A DNA stretch of 42,257 bases from Myxococcales bacterium. GTDB lineage: Bacteria; Myxococcota_A; Polyangia; Haliangiales; Haliangiaceae. The stretch's first letter is position 1, and every line of letters starts with the position of its first letter. The translations under genes and the position numbers were made by a program. Below are positions 26,324-34,315 of the stretch, one piece after another. The notes beneath the pieces were generated by a model. It saw only the letters and a list, made by a program, of their open reading frames with translations. It did not search any database and had not been told where the DNA came from. The DNA is taken from positions 1 to 42,257 of the forward strand of contig JAAEPE010000688.1 of assembly GCA_024222395.1 (NCBI GenBank). The letters are read 5' to 3'.

Positions 26324-28015
26324 CTAGGAATCTCTGTCGAGGCGAGTCTCGGCGACGCGTCGGTCGCGAGATTGCTTGAGGCGATCCCTCAGCTTGTAGC
26401 GCAAGATCACGCCACTCGGGCCCTTCGGCAGCGCATCCACAAACTCAATCCAGCGCGGGTACTTGTAGGGAGCAAGCTCGTTCTTGACATATTCGCGAAG
26501 CTCGGCTTCCAGCGCGTCGCCAGGCTCCTGACCTATGTTTGGGACAATGAAGGCAAATGGCTTAATAAGGCCATCTTCATCGTCAGCGCCAATCACTGCA
26601 CATTCCCAAACCGACTCGTTTGCCAAGAGCGCTTGTTCGACTTCTGCTGGCGCAACCCACTTACCACCGACTTTGAAGAGATGGTCCGAGCGACCGCAAT
26701 GATAATAGTTCTTAGCCGCATCGACCATAAATCTGTCAAGCGTCGTGAACCAGCCATCCTCGGTAAGCGTCGCTCCGCTGCCCCAGTAGCTTTGAATAAT
26801 ATTGGCGCCGCGCAGTTGCAGTGTGCCAATTTCGTCCTCGCCGACGATCTTGCCCTCATTGTCTACGATGCGAAGCTCAATGCCATCTAGGACCTTGCCG
26901 CAATTGCCAGGACGCTGCCCCTCAGCTTCCCCCGCAATAACGAACTGAAAGGCCTCGGTGAGGCCGTAGCCCACCGCAACATTGCTTCCGAGAACGCCTC
27001 GAACCATCGCGATGACTTTGGGGGGCATGCCTTCGGCCCCAGCAATGCACCAACGCAGACCGCTGAGAATCTTGGTATTGCCAGACTTCGAAGCGTCGCG
27101 GGCCAGTTGGCCGTACAGCGATGGTGTCGCGGAAAAAACGGTAGGAGTGAATGACTTAATGACCTCAAAGACCTGGGTACTGTGAGCCTGCTCAGGCATG
27201 AGCAGGGTTTCGGCGCCCGCGAGAAGAGGGAATAGGAGCCCAGTCCCGAGGCCGTAGGCTGTCGACAAGCGGACGGTTGAGAAGACTTTGTCGGTGTTGA
27301 CGAGCGAAAGAAATGCCTCGCCAAATGACTGGAATGCGCGAACCGGAGTGTGATGACTGTGCAAGACGCCGCGCAGCCCAGCCTCACTGCTCTCGTTGGA
27401 AGCGCCAGCTGAATAGAGCAATAGAGCGGGGGACTCGCCGCCGACAATCTCCTTTGGCGCTGCGTCGCTGGCAGTAGCTATCATCGCGGAAAAGCCCGTG
27501 TCCCCCTGCCCGTCGCCCCCGTGCCCTTCACCAAGAGTGACGAGGTGAATCAGAGAAGAGAGTTCCGCGGAGATTTCGTCGGCCGTCGCTCGCAAGTCGG
27601 CGTGGGCGAGCACGACCGTTGCCTTGGCATTGTTTAGCCGGTTGCGAAGCTCGTTGGCAGCACTGAGTTCACTAACAGGAAGAGCAATTGCTCCGACATA
27701 GACGGCGCCGAGGATGGCGACCGCAGCGTCGATGCAGTCGGGTGAGTAAATGGCGACCCGATCGCCCGCAGACACACCAAGTGTGCGCAGTGCGGCAGCG
27801 CTCTTGGCCACCTCCTTGGCCAACTCCAAATAGCGCAGTGCTTTCGCGCCCTCGCGAAGTGCCACCCTATCTTCCCAGTCCCCCGCCTTCGCCAAAGCGA
27901 AGATGCGTCCAACTAGGTTTTCGACCTGCTCTGCCATATTGAAGTCAGCATCGTATCTCGCGCCCAGCGCATCGGCAAGAAGCGACCATGAGCGCGTCTC
28001 AGAAAGCCGTGCCAA
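26324..28015 (-). CDS. Acyl-CoA synthetase homologue (benzoate-CoA ligase-like), catalytic motifs altered
   Basis: 563 residues from TTG 28015; an ATG at 27937 is the alternative, but FNMAEQVEN after it aligns with an internal family segment, so the upstream start is kept. The AMP-binding fold is recognisable: SAGDRVAIYSPDCIDAAVAI, VAVGYGLTEAF (A5), GWFTTLDRF (A7) and GRSDHLFKVGGKWVAPAEVE (A8). The A3 loop, normally YSSGSTGRPKG, reads YSAGASNESSEAGLRG, with a 5-residue insertion and no Lys. The A10 motif, normally SGK-I-x-R, reads PSGVILRYKLR, with Val at the catalytic Lys. Both losses argue against normal adenylation. The frame is intact, so selection for another role is plausible. Confidence 0.8.
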   Translation of the reverse strand: MARLSETRSWSLLADALGARYDADFNMAEQVENLVGRIFALAKAGDWEDRVALREGAKALRYLELAKEVAKSAAALRTLGVSAGDRVAIYSPDCIDAAVAILGAVYVGAIALPVSELSAANELRNRLNNAKATVVLAHADLRATADEISAELSSLIHLVTLGEGHGGDGQGDTGFSAMIATASDAAPKEIVGGESPALLLYSAGASNESSEAGLRGVLHSHHTPVRAFQSFGEAFLSLVNTDKVFSTVRLSTAYGLGTGLLFPLLAGAETLLMPEQAHSTQVFEVIKSFTPTVFSATPSLYGQLARDASKSGNTKILSGLRWCIAGAEGMPPKVIAMVRGVLGSNVAVGYGLTEAFQFVIAGEAEGQRPGNCGKVLDGIELRIVDNEGKIVGEDEIGTLQLRGANIIQSYWGSGATLTEDGWFTTLDRFMVDAAKNYYHCGRSDHLFKVGGKWVAPAEVEQALLANESVWECAVIGADDEDGLIKPFAFIVPNIGQEPGDALEAELREYVKNELAPYKYPRWIEFVDALPKGPSGVILRYKLRDRLKQSRDRRVAETRLDRDS

Positions 28016-28166
28016 GATCTAGCAATCGTTGCTTTCAACCGCCCCAGTGAAGTCAGCCAGCGCAAATCACCTCTAGCGATGAGGAGTCACTCTTCTCCAA
28101 AAGATGAAGACACGGGACTCCCAAGGCATTCTTTTGGCGGCCACGAACGCGTAGTATCGCGAGCGA

Positions 28167-28733
28167 ATGCGGATAATCTCTGGATTTGCGGGAGGACGCC
28201 GTCTGAGGGCTCCTTCTGGCAACAAGACCCGACCGACTTCAGACCGGGTGCGAGAGGCGTTGTTCAGCATCTTGGGGCTGCCGCCCGAGGGCTGCCACGT
28301 ACTCGACCTCTTCGCGGGAAGTGGAGGCCTGGGGCTAGAAGCGCTCTCACGCGGGGCTGTGCGAGCGGTCTTCGTCGACCGAGACAAGGACGCCCAGCAT
28401 GCGCTGCGACACAACATTGGCCAAGTGGGAGTCGCACCGGCGACTGATGTTCACCAGGGAGACGCTCTTCGCGTGCTCGCCAAGCTTGGTCGCACCGGAG
28501 CAGCGTTCCATTGGATCTTCATCGATCCCCCATATGCCACCGACTTTGCAGCCCAGGCGCTCGAGAGCATCGGCGGTGGCAACCTGCTGCGCCCCACTTC
28601 TGAGGATGGCCGACTCATTGTGGAACACGACAAGCGAGGTGCCCCTGGAGACGCTTACGGTTGTCTGATAAAAGTGCAAACACGACGTTACGGCGACACC
28701 TGTGTGTCGTTCTACGAGAGGAAGTCCGCATGA
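28167..28733 (+). CDS. rsmD: 16S rRNA (guanine966-N2)-methyltransferase RsmD
   Basis: 188 residues. The family start MRIISGFAGGRRLRAP is followed by TRPTSDRVREALFSIL. The SAM-binding motif is DLFAGSGGLGLEALSRGA, and the catalytic motif is FIDPPY (the NPPY-type tetrapeptide). The enzyme methylates G966 of 16S rRNA during ribosome assembly. Its TGA overlaps the ATG of coaD, a gene pairing seen in many bacteria. A 151-bp gap separates it from the divergent acyl-CoA synthetase gene and must carry its promoter. Confidence 0.94.
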   Translation: MRIISGFAGGRRLRAPSGNKTRPTSDRVREALFSILGLPPEGCHVLDLFAGSGGLGLEALSRGAVRAVFVDRDKDAQHALRHNIGQVGVAPATDVHQGDALRVLAKLGRTGAAFHWIFIDPPYATDFAAQALESIGGGNLLRPTSEDGRLIVEHDKRGAPGDAYGCLIKVQTRRYGDTCVSFYERKSA

Positions 28734-29218
28734 GTCTTGCTGTCTACCCGGGGACCTTCGATCCCATTACTAACGGCCACGTCGACATTCTGCTGCGGAG
28801 CTTGGCGCTCTTCGACAAGGTGATTGTGGCAATCGCGACCAACCCGAATAAGAAGACTCTCTTTGACCTAAAAGAGCGCAAGAAGTTTATTCGAGAGGCG
28901 CTCGGCGACATTGGAGAGCGCGTCGAGTTCGCTCACAACGACGGCTTGCTTGTCGACTACTGTCGGAATCGCGGGGCGACGACAATCGTACGCGGTCTGC
29001 GAGCCCTCGCCGACTTCGAGTACGAATTCCAACTTGCCCATATGAACCGGCGACTGGCTCCCGGTATCGATACCGTCTTCTTCATGACCGACGAGTGCAA
29101 CCACTACGTGAGTTCATCTCTAGTTAAAGAAGTAGCTAGTTTCGGAGGCGATGTGTCGGGATTGGTTCCCACCTCCGTCGCCGTCGCCCTCAACGCAAAC
29201 TACCAAGGAAGAAAGTAA
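28730..29218 (+). CDS. coaD: Phosphopantetheine adenylyltransferase CoaD
   Basis: 162 residues from ATG 28730, overlapping the rsmD stop and preceded by GAGAGGAAG. It catalyses the penultimate step of coenzyme A synthesis. The nucleotidyltransferase motif (H/T)xGH is TNGH (14-17) within YPGTFDPITNGHVDIL. VRGLRALADFEYEFQLAHMN and the C-terminal YVSSSLVKEVASFGGDVSGL are diagnostic. The length is typical. It is a housekeeping gene between rsmD and an aminotransferase, all in the same direction. Confidence 0.96.
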   Translation: MSLAVYPGTFDPITNGHVDILLRSLALFDKVIVAIATNPNKKTLFDLKERKKFIREALGDIGERVEFAHNDGLLVDYCRNRGATTIVRGLRALADFEYEFQLAHMNRRLAPGIDTVFFMTDECNHYVSSSLVKEVASFGGDVSGLVPTSVAVALNANYQGRK

Positions 29219-29222
29219 CGCC

Positions 29223-30422
29223 ATGAGCATTCATCTCGCCAGTCGACTCGATCGTGTCAAGCCTTCCATCACACTCGCCGTTTCTCAGAAGGCTGCGGAT
29301 ATGCGCGCCCAGGGAGTCGACATCATTTCTTTCGGAGCAGGTGAGCCCGACTTCGAAACACCGACGCACATCAAGGATGCTGCGATTGAGGGTTTGTCGC
29401 AGGGTGCCAGTAAGTACCCAGCGGTTGGCGGTATCACGAAACTCCGCGCCGCCATTTGTGCCACCACCGAAGCGGTGCATGGCTTCCAAGTCTCGCCAGA
29501 CCAAGTTCTGGTGAGCGCGGGTGCCAAGCACAGCCTCTTCAACCTCTTCCTCGCCCTTCTTAACCCAGGAGACGAAGTCATCGTGCCGGCACCCTACTGG
29601 GTTTCCTACCCGGAGATGGTCCGCCTTGTTGGCGCCGAAGCCGTTTGCCTCAAAGCCCACCCTGAAAAGGGCTTTGCCCTCGATATGGATGAGTTGCGAG
29701 CTGCCATCAACGATAAGACCCGAGCTATCGTGCTCAACTCTCCCTCCAACCCGACAGGCGCGATCTACAGCAGAGAGCTACTTCAGAACATTGCTGATCT
29801 CTGCGTGGAGAAGGACATCTTGGTGATTGCCGATGATATCTACCGGCAGCTGGTCTACGGCGACGGTGAATATGTCTCCATTGCCAGTCTCGGAGAGGAA
29901 ATTGCCAAGCGCACAATTCTCATAGATGGCGTATCGAAGTCATACGCAATGACGGGCTGGCGTATTGGATGGACAGTTGGTCCGAAGGAAGTCATCAAAG
30001 GCATGACCAAGATCCAAGGACAAAGCACCTCCGGAGCTAACCACCTTGCGCAGATTGCAGCAACCGAAGCCCTTGTGGGACCTCAGGGCTGTGTGGGCGA
30101 AATGCGCGACGCCTTCGACGCACGCCGCAAGCGCATGGTCGAACTGCTCAACGGAATTGATGGCGTCCGATGTCAGGAGCCCAAGGGTGCCTTTTATGCC
30201 TTCCCCGATGTCTCTAGCTTCATAGGCAAGAGCGGTGCGTCGGGCGACACAATGACCGACGACGTAGTACTCGCTGGCTATCTTGTCGAAAAAGGCGTGG
30301 CTCTGGTGCCCGGTTCGGGTTTTGGCTGCCCTGGATTTGTCAGGCTCTCATACGCAAGCTCGATGGAAGACATCGACGAAGGGCTAGCACGCATGAAAGC
30401 TGCGTTAGAAGAGCTGGAGTAG
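29223..30422 (+). CDS. Pyridoxal-phosphate aminotransferase, class I (aspartate aminotransferase type)
   Basis: 399 residues from ATG 29223. It starts MSIHLASRLDRVKPSITLAV, the usual start of subgroup Ib aspartate aminotransferases. SFGAGEPDFETP, LNSPSNPTGAIYS, IADDIYRQLVY and the PLP-binding Lys239 in DGVSKSYAMTGWRIGW are all present, as is the C-terminal FVRLSYASSMEDIDEGLARM substrate-carboxylate region. The enzyme moves amino groups between aspartate and 2-oxoglutarate in the cytosol; related activities such as prephenate transamination cannot be excluded. It follows coaD by 4 bp and ends 25 bp from a convergent gene. Confidence 0.92.
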   Translation: MSIHLASRLDRVKPSITLAVSQKAADMRAQGVDIISFGAGEPDFETPTHIKDAAIEGLSQGASKYPAVGGITKLRAAICATTEAVHGFQVSPDQVLVSAGAKHSLFNLFLALLNPGDEVIVPAPYWVSYPEMVRLVGAEAVCLKAHPEKGFALDMDELRAAINDKTRAIVLNSPSNPTGAIYSRELLQNIADLCVEKDILVIADDIYRQLVYGDGEYVSIASLGEEIAKRTILIDGVSKSYAMTGWRIGWTVGPKEVIKGMTKIQGQSTSGANHLAQIAATEALVGPQGCVGEMRDAFDARRKRMVELLNGIDGVRCQEPKGAFYAFPDVSSFIGKSGASGDTMTDDVVLAGYLVEKGVALVPGSGFGCPGFVRLSYASSMEDIDEGLARMKAALEELE

Positions 30423-30447
30423 CGCGAGCGTATCTCGTAGCAATTTG

Positions 30448-31104
30448 CTAGCACCAAGAGTGCTGGTTGCCGCCGCGTTTAAGCAGCTCTTGCACGTTGG
30501 CGTCGATGACCCTGTAGCCAACATTTCCACGAAGGACCTGACGTCCTTCGTCAAAGGTAATGGTCGGGCTTATTTTGATTCCAGAGTCTACAGCGCCTCG
30601 GATGTCGTTGGAGAGCCTTGCTGAAGCCAATCCGGTGCGCAGATGCTTCTCAACATCCTCGCGAGAGATGCCGAGCTCTTCGGCTATTTCCAGTTGTAGC
30701 GAGCGGCAGCTCACATCTAGGGCACGAACGAAGAACGCCTGACGCATTGCCCATGCCGCCTTCTCCATCGCTTTGGAACCGGCGGCTTCCTGGACCGCGT
30801 GCAAGAAGAGATGACAATTCATCGATGACGTTGGAACGTTGCGAGTCCAAATGTCCGGGTGAGCATCGACATGGTCAAAGCGCCCGACTACCTCGAGCAC
30901 GTGCTTGCCGTAGCCTGCAAGCCCGCCTCGCTCGCGCCAGCGCTCGGTCGTGCGACCGGAGATATCGCCAAAGACATCGACGAAGTGATACTCCATAGAT
31001 ATCTTAGGACCGTGCTGCAAGATCAGTTCGTCAATGCGCACTTGCCCGACATAGGCCCAAACGCAGAGGACATCAGAAAAATACTGAACAGGGAGTCTTT
31101 CCAT
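30448..31104 (-). CDS. DsbA-family protein, FrnE-like, with CxxC changed to CVWA
   Basis: 218 residues from ATG 31104; a GTG two codons upstream is also open. The thioredoxin-like start is LPVQYFSDVLCVWAYVGQVR, where FrnE proteins usually have a D-x-x-CPWC-type site. Here Cys14 is kept but the second Cys is Ala17. The helical insertion and ELGISREDVEKHLRTGLASARLSNDI are typical of the family, and ISPTITF carries the expected cis-Pro. With one Cys it cannot make the usual disulfide; a role in isomerisation, glutathione-type chemistry or binding is possible. No signal peptide is present, so it is probably cytosolic. The DUF190 gene lies 30 bp upstream on the same strand. Confidence 0.8.
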   Translation of the reverse strand: MERLPVQYFSDVLCVWAYVGQVRIDELILQHGPKISMEYHFVDVFGDISGRTTERWRERGGLAGYGKHVLEVVGRFDHVDAHPDIWTRNVPTSSMNCHLFLHAVQEAAGSKAMEKAAWAMRQAFFVRALDVSCRSLQLEIAEELGISREDVEKHLRTGLASARLSNDIRGAVDSGIKISPTITFDEGRQVLRGNVGYRVIDANVQELLKRGGNQHSWC

Positions 31105-31134
31105 AATCACGATACCACTAATCGTATTAGAAAT

Positions 31135-31437
31135 TCACGAGACTATCGACTCCTGAGCGGGCCAGGACACGATGTGGTCGACCAGGTGTCGAATGTCCTC
31201 AATCACCTTCTCAGCGGCGGCAGGGGTCTCGAAAAACTCGATGATGGCCGGGATTGAGTCACCCTTGGCCCTTCCGTGCTCGCCAAATCCAGCGACCGCC
31301 TCCATCATTGTGGCTCCTTTGAGCTTCTCCCACTGCTGCAGCCGGCGAAAGAGCAGCTCTCTGCGCTCATGGGAGCTGGCGAGGTAGAGCCGTACGACAA
31401 CCACCTCTCGTTTGGAAATCGATTTTGCCTCACTCAT
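31135..31437 (-). CDS. DUF190-family (PII-like) protein
   Basis: 100 residues from ATG 31437, chosen because a G-rich GGGGGGG tract lies just upstream and the family start aligns here. VVVRLYLASSHERRELLFRRL, LKGATMMEAVAGFGEHG and SIPAIIEFFETPAAAEKVIEDI match DUF190 proteins, which have a PII-like fold and often sit near ion channels or CBS proteins. It is the first gene of a two-gene unit with the FrnE-like protein. A 13-bp palindrome CTAATCGTATTAG lies in the 30-bp gap between them (31118-31130). Upstream is a 179-bp divergent gap towards the c-heme lipoprotein gene. Confidence 0.8.
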   Translation of the reverse strand: MSEAKSISKREVVVVRLYLASSHERRELLFRRLQQWEKLKGATMMEAVAGFGEHGRAKGDSIPAIIEFFETPAAAEKVIEDIRHLVDHIVSWPAQESIVS

Positions 31438-31616
31438 CCCCCCCCAAGTATTGCAGACCATGTTCCAGACTCGGAACCTGAGTCGGATGATGATATAGTG
31501 TCGCGCAAGGCGTCCTGCGTAAACATTGCTAGGCTCGCCCTCCTCCCGGCACAAATTGCACAACCAAGGCCCGTCCCCAGGACCCGACAAAACTCCATCC
31601 AGACGAGAGCCTCAAC

Positions 31617-32068
31617 GTGCCCAAATTCCAACTATCGATAATCCCACTTGTTGTGCACCTCGTGGTGCCAGCGGGCTGCAGCGACAAATCCGCCAATTCC
31701 TCTGCAGACGAGAAAGAAGTCGACAAGACCGTGGTCAAGGCCAAGGCACCCAGCGACCCGCATGAGGCGACCAAACCTTTAGCGAAGAAAGTGCGGCCTC
31801 AACATTTCAAATACCTCTCCGCTAGCGCCAACGCACTTCTCTTCAATGACCTCAAGAGTGCCCGCGAGTCACTCAGGTGGCTGAACAATCAAGAGGGTCA
31901 AGATCCACCCGTGAAGACGTGGAAGTCCCACGAAGACAAACTCCGCAATGTCATCGCCGCGATGGATAGAAGCTCAAGGGCACCGACGAACGCGTCGCGC
32001 TCTTTGGAGAGTTCTTGAGCGCATGCGCTGGATGCCACGAGCTTCCCGGTTCTGCTCCAGACAAATAG
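31617..32068 (+). pseudogene. Frameshifted c-type heme lipoprotein (cytochrome c-prime-like)
   Basis: GTG 31617 opens a lipoprotein (start VPKFQLSIIPLVVHLV, lipobox VPAGC) with a helical body, HFKYLSASANALLFNDLKSARESL. The frame ends at 32018 in a low-quality tail, but one frame over, from about 31970, the sequence reads KLKGTDERVALFGEFLSA and then CAGCH, ending at TAG 32066-32068. Adding one A near 31970 (GATAGA-A-AGCTC) would restore a single protein of about 150 residues ending in a CxxCH heme site. The body and heme site resemble those of the diheme lipoprotein at 35214-35960. It may be a recent pseudogene, a sequencing error or, less likely, a programmed shift. Confidence 0.7.
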
Positions 32069-32087
32069 CTCACGGTATTGCTGCCGT

Positions 32088-32717
32088 CTACGAGCAACAC
32101 TTGGGCATGAGGTCACCAATGGCCGCAATCGACTCTTGAGCCTTATCCAAGAATCGGTCGCTCGATCCGATGCGCACGCGGTGCTTGTGCCCTTCCCAGG
32201 CCAGGGCGATGCGCTCGTCGATAGCGTGAGCAGTGAGCGCAGTCTCGATACGCAGCTCATTCTCGCGGTTATAGCCGTGCGCTGCATCGGGCGTCTCCAA
32301 GTGAACTACCGCATCGTATCGGGCGAGTTCCGCATCTCGCGTCGTGCCAAGCGCTTCCCAATACGACGTGGCACTATCGGGCCAGTATGCGATTCCGTCC
32401 ACCGTCCCCCGATCACAGAGCACGACAGCAACTTCGTCCTCATCACGCATCAGGTGCTCCAGCTCGGATTGCACATGATAGATCGCTCGCTGTGCGGCCT
32501 TGCGCCCGTGCAGGGTATCGTGCCGCGGAAACCCACCAGAGAAGACGATGCTCGCAGCCTCGGGGAGCACTGCCACGTGCTTGCAGAAAATGCGCTCAGC
32601 TATCTCCAAGACAGCAGTCTTGCCACCGCCGGGCCCGCCTGTGAGAGCAATGAACAGCGGACGGTGAATAGACGTTGAGCAGCTGCACGTCCTGTGACCA
32701 AATTGAATCGGGGGCAT
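32088..32717 (-). CDS. P-loop NTPase (AAA_28 / NadR-like)
   Basis: 209 residues from ATG 32717; the longer open frame runs into the divergent DedA gene and is a shadow there. Walker A is LTGGPGGGKTAVL (Lys33). VLPEAASIVFSGGFPR, HGRKAAQRAIYHVQ and VVLCDRGTVDGIAYWP match the AAA_28 family, small ATP-binding proteins related to nucleoside kinases and NadR. The substrate is unknown. The stop lies 20 bp from the convergent frameshifted cytochrome gene, and the start lies 46 bp from the divergent DedA gene. Confidence 0.78.
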   Translation of the reverse strand: MPPIQFGHRTCSCSTSIHRPLFIALTGGPGGGKTAVLEIAERIFCKHVAVLPEAASIVFSGGFPRHDTLHGRKAAQRAIYHVQSELEHLMRDEDEVAVVLCDRGTVDGIAYWPDSATSYWEALGTTRDAELARYDAVVHLETPDAAHGYNRENELRIETALTAHAIDERIALAWEGHKHRVRIGSSDRFLDKAQESIAAIGDLMPKCCS

Positions 32718-32763
32718 AGCTAGAGTATAGCCAATCGGGCTCTGGCCCCAGGTGCGTGCAATA

Positions 32764-33393
32764 ATGCACCTCGTGCTCGACCCACTCCTATCCTGGCTGT
32801 ACGCGATGGGCGGCACAACCAACTCGCCGACGGTGTTGGCTATGCTCGCAGCAGCGGCGGCCACTGAGTACATCGTGCCCCCCTTTCCCGGTGATACGAT
32901 TACACTCCTGGGAGGCGTGCTCGTTGGTGCGTTTTCCTGGAGCTTTGCTCTGGTACTGGCTGCAGTCATGCTCGGCTCGGTCTCAGGAAGCATGGTCGCC
33001 TACGCAGTGGGAAGACGCCTCAGGACTCGCCAGCCCAGCCTGGCTACGGGCAAAGGGCGACTGGCCCGCATTGTCAGGCAGTTTGACAGGCGAGGTACCT
33101 GGTATTTGCTGATTAACCGCTTTCTCCCTGGTATTCGGCCACTCTTCTTCGTGGCCTCAGGGCTCGCAAACATGCCCCCACTCCGAGTCGCGCTTCTCAG
33201 CACAATTAGCGCTGCGCTGTGGAACGTTGCCATTATCGTGGCCGGGATCGCGGTTGGAGACAACCTGGGACGACTAGAAGAACTCCTAGTGCAATACAGC
33301 ACGGCCGCCTGGCTCATCTTGCTCGGAGTCGTCCTATTCTTCGCCCTCCGCAGACTGTTCCATAGATCCAACACGACGTCAGAGTCAGACTAG
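32764..33393 (+). CDS. DedA-family membrane protein
   Basis: 209 residues from ATG 32764 (GTG 32752 also open). Four to five membrane segments are visible. DedA/SNARE-associated hallmarks include EYIVPPFPGDTITLLGG in the first re-entrant part, GSVSGSMVAYAVGRRL and the basic motif NRFLPGIRPLFFVASGLANMP. These proteins act in lipid carrier flipping (polyprenyl phosphate or phosphatidylethanolamine) and in membrane energetics. EY-xx-PPFPGD is the common E/F..P.PG.. signature. It is divergent from the NTPase and upstream of the CBS protein on the same strand. Confidence 0.9.
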   Translation: MHLVLDPLLSWLYAMGGTTNSPTVLAMLAAAAATEYIVPPFPGDTITLLGGVLVGAFSWSFALVLAAVMLGSVSGSMVAYAVGRRLRTRQPSLATGKGRLARIVRQFDRRGTWYLLINRFLPGIRPLFFVASGLANMPPLRVALLSTISAALWNVAIIVAGIAVGDNLGRLEELLVQYSTAAWLILLGVVLFFALRRLFHRSNTTSESD

Positions 33394-33535
33394 GAAGGCC
33401 AACCGATGGCATCGGAGGCGGCTACGCATTATTTGCATCGCTCCCCCGTCCTGCCGCTGATTCTTCATGCGGAGCGGCCCCATGGGCGCCATGGAAGCAT
33501 CTCGTGATGGCATGCCCCTTGCTCGTTGACGAGCT

Positions 33536-34315
33536 ATGCCCAATTTCACAGAGCCGGTGAGCATCTTTATGTCGACCCCCGTCCACAGCATCTCGGAGGA
33601 CGCGAGCCTGCAGGAAGCGGGCGACGCCATGCGAGAGCACGACGTCTCTTCCCTTGCCGTCCTCGGTGAAAGCAACGCTCTGACCGGAGTCATATCTCAT
33701 ACGGATATCCTCGGCAGTGGCCTTCGCAACGCCGGCAACCGTCCCGACGCCGCCCTGCTCGAATCAACGGGCAAGGTACGCAACGTCATGACCTCAGAAG
33801 TGCTCTCTGTCGACATAGAGAGCAGCATGACCGATGCAGCTGCACGCATGGTTGAGGCGCGAGTGCACCGAGTTTTCGTAACGGCCGGCGGCAATGTAGC
33901 GGGCGTACTCAGTACTTGGGACATCATGGCTTCGGTTGAGGCGGTTCGCGTCGCCAAGCCAGCATCGGAGTTCATGTCGACCCCGGTCTTCACAGTCCGA
34001 GCCACCGAGACGATTGCCCTTGCATCAGAGCGCCTGGGCAAAGCGCATGTCACTGGCCTCTTGGTCGTCGATGAGTCGCAATGGCCGGTTGGCGTATTTA
34101 GTCAACGAGAGGCTTTGGAAGCGGCCGACGCGCCGCGTTCCGCCACGATAGAGAGTGCAATGAATGCGGCGGTGCTCACGCTGCCAGATCGCAGCGCACT
34201 CCACAACGTTGCACGGCAAGCGCGCGCGATGAACGCTCGCCGAGTCGCTGTCATGAATCGCCACGAACTTGTCGGCATCATGACCGGTGTCGACTTTGCC
34301 AAAGCAATCTGCTAA
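33536..34315 (+). CDS. Protein with four CBS domains
   Basis: 259 residues made almost only of CBS motifs. The four begin VSIFMSTPVHSISEDASLQE, VRNVMTSEVLSVDIESSMTD, ASEFMSTPVFTVRATETIAL and IESAMNAAVLTLPDRSAL. CBS pairs bind adenosyl nucleotides (AMP, ATP, SAM) and usually regulate a partner. There is no attached enzyme or channel, so it is a stand-alone sensor. Its TAA overlaps the next ATG (TAATG), and the following lipoprotein and diheme genes run in the same direction. The 142-bp gap upstream (33394-33535) holds only a 33-codon frame of doubtful value. Confidence 0.88.
   Translation: MPNFTEPVSIFMSTPVHSISEDASLQEAGDAMREHDVSSLAVLGESNALTGVISHTDILGSGLRNAGNRPDAALLESTGKVRNVMTSEVLSVDIESSMTDAAARMVEARVHRVFVTAGGNVAGVLSTWDIMASVEAVRVAKPASEFMSTPVFTVRATETIALASERLGKAHVTGLLVVDESQWPVGVFSQREALEAADAPRSATIESAMNAAVLTLPDRSALHNVARQARAMNARRVAVMNRHELVGIMTGVDFAKAIC

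Noticed and set aside
26174..26890. 238-codon plus-strand frame
   Set aside because: Mostly antisense to the acyl-CoA synthetase gene, no recognisable protein features and no ribosome site.
31118..31130. Palindrome CTAATCGTATTAG between the DUF190 and FrnE-like genes
   Set aside because: Short and AT-rich; plausible as a chance dyad, so mentioned with the gene but not called as an operator.
33403..33504. 33-codon frame before the CBS gene
   Set aside because: No ribosome site, no hydrophobic or conserved pattern; below what can be supported.
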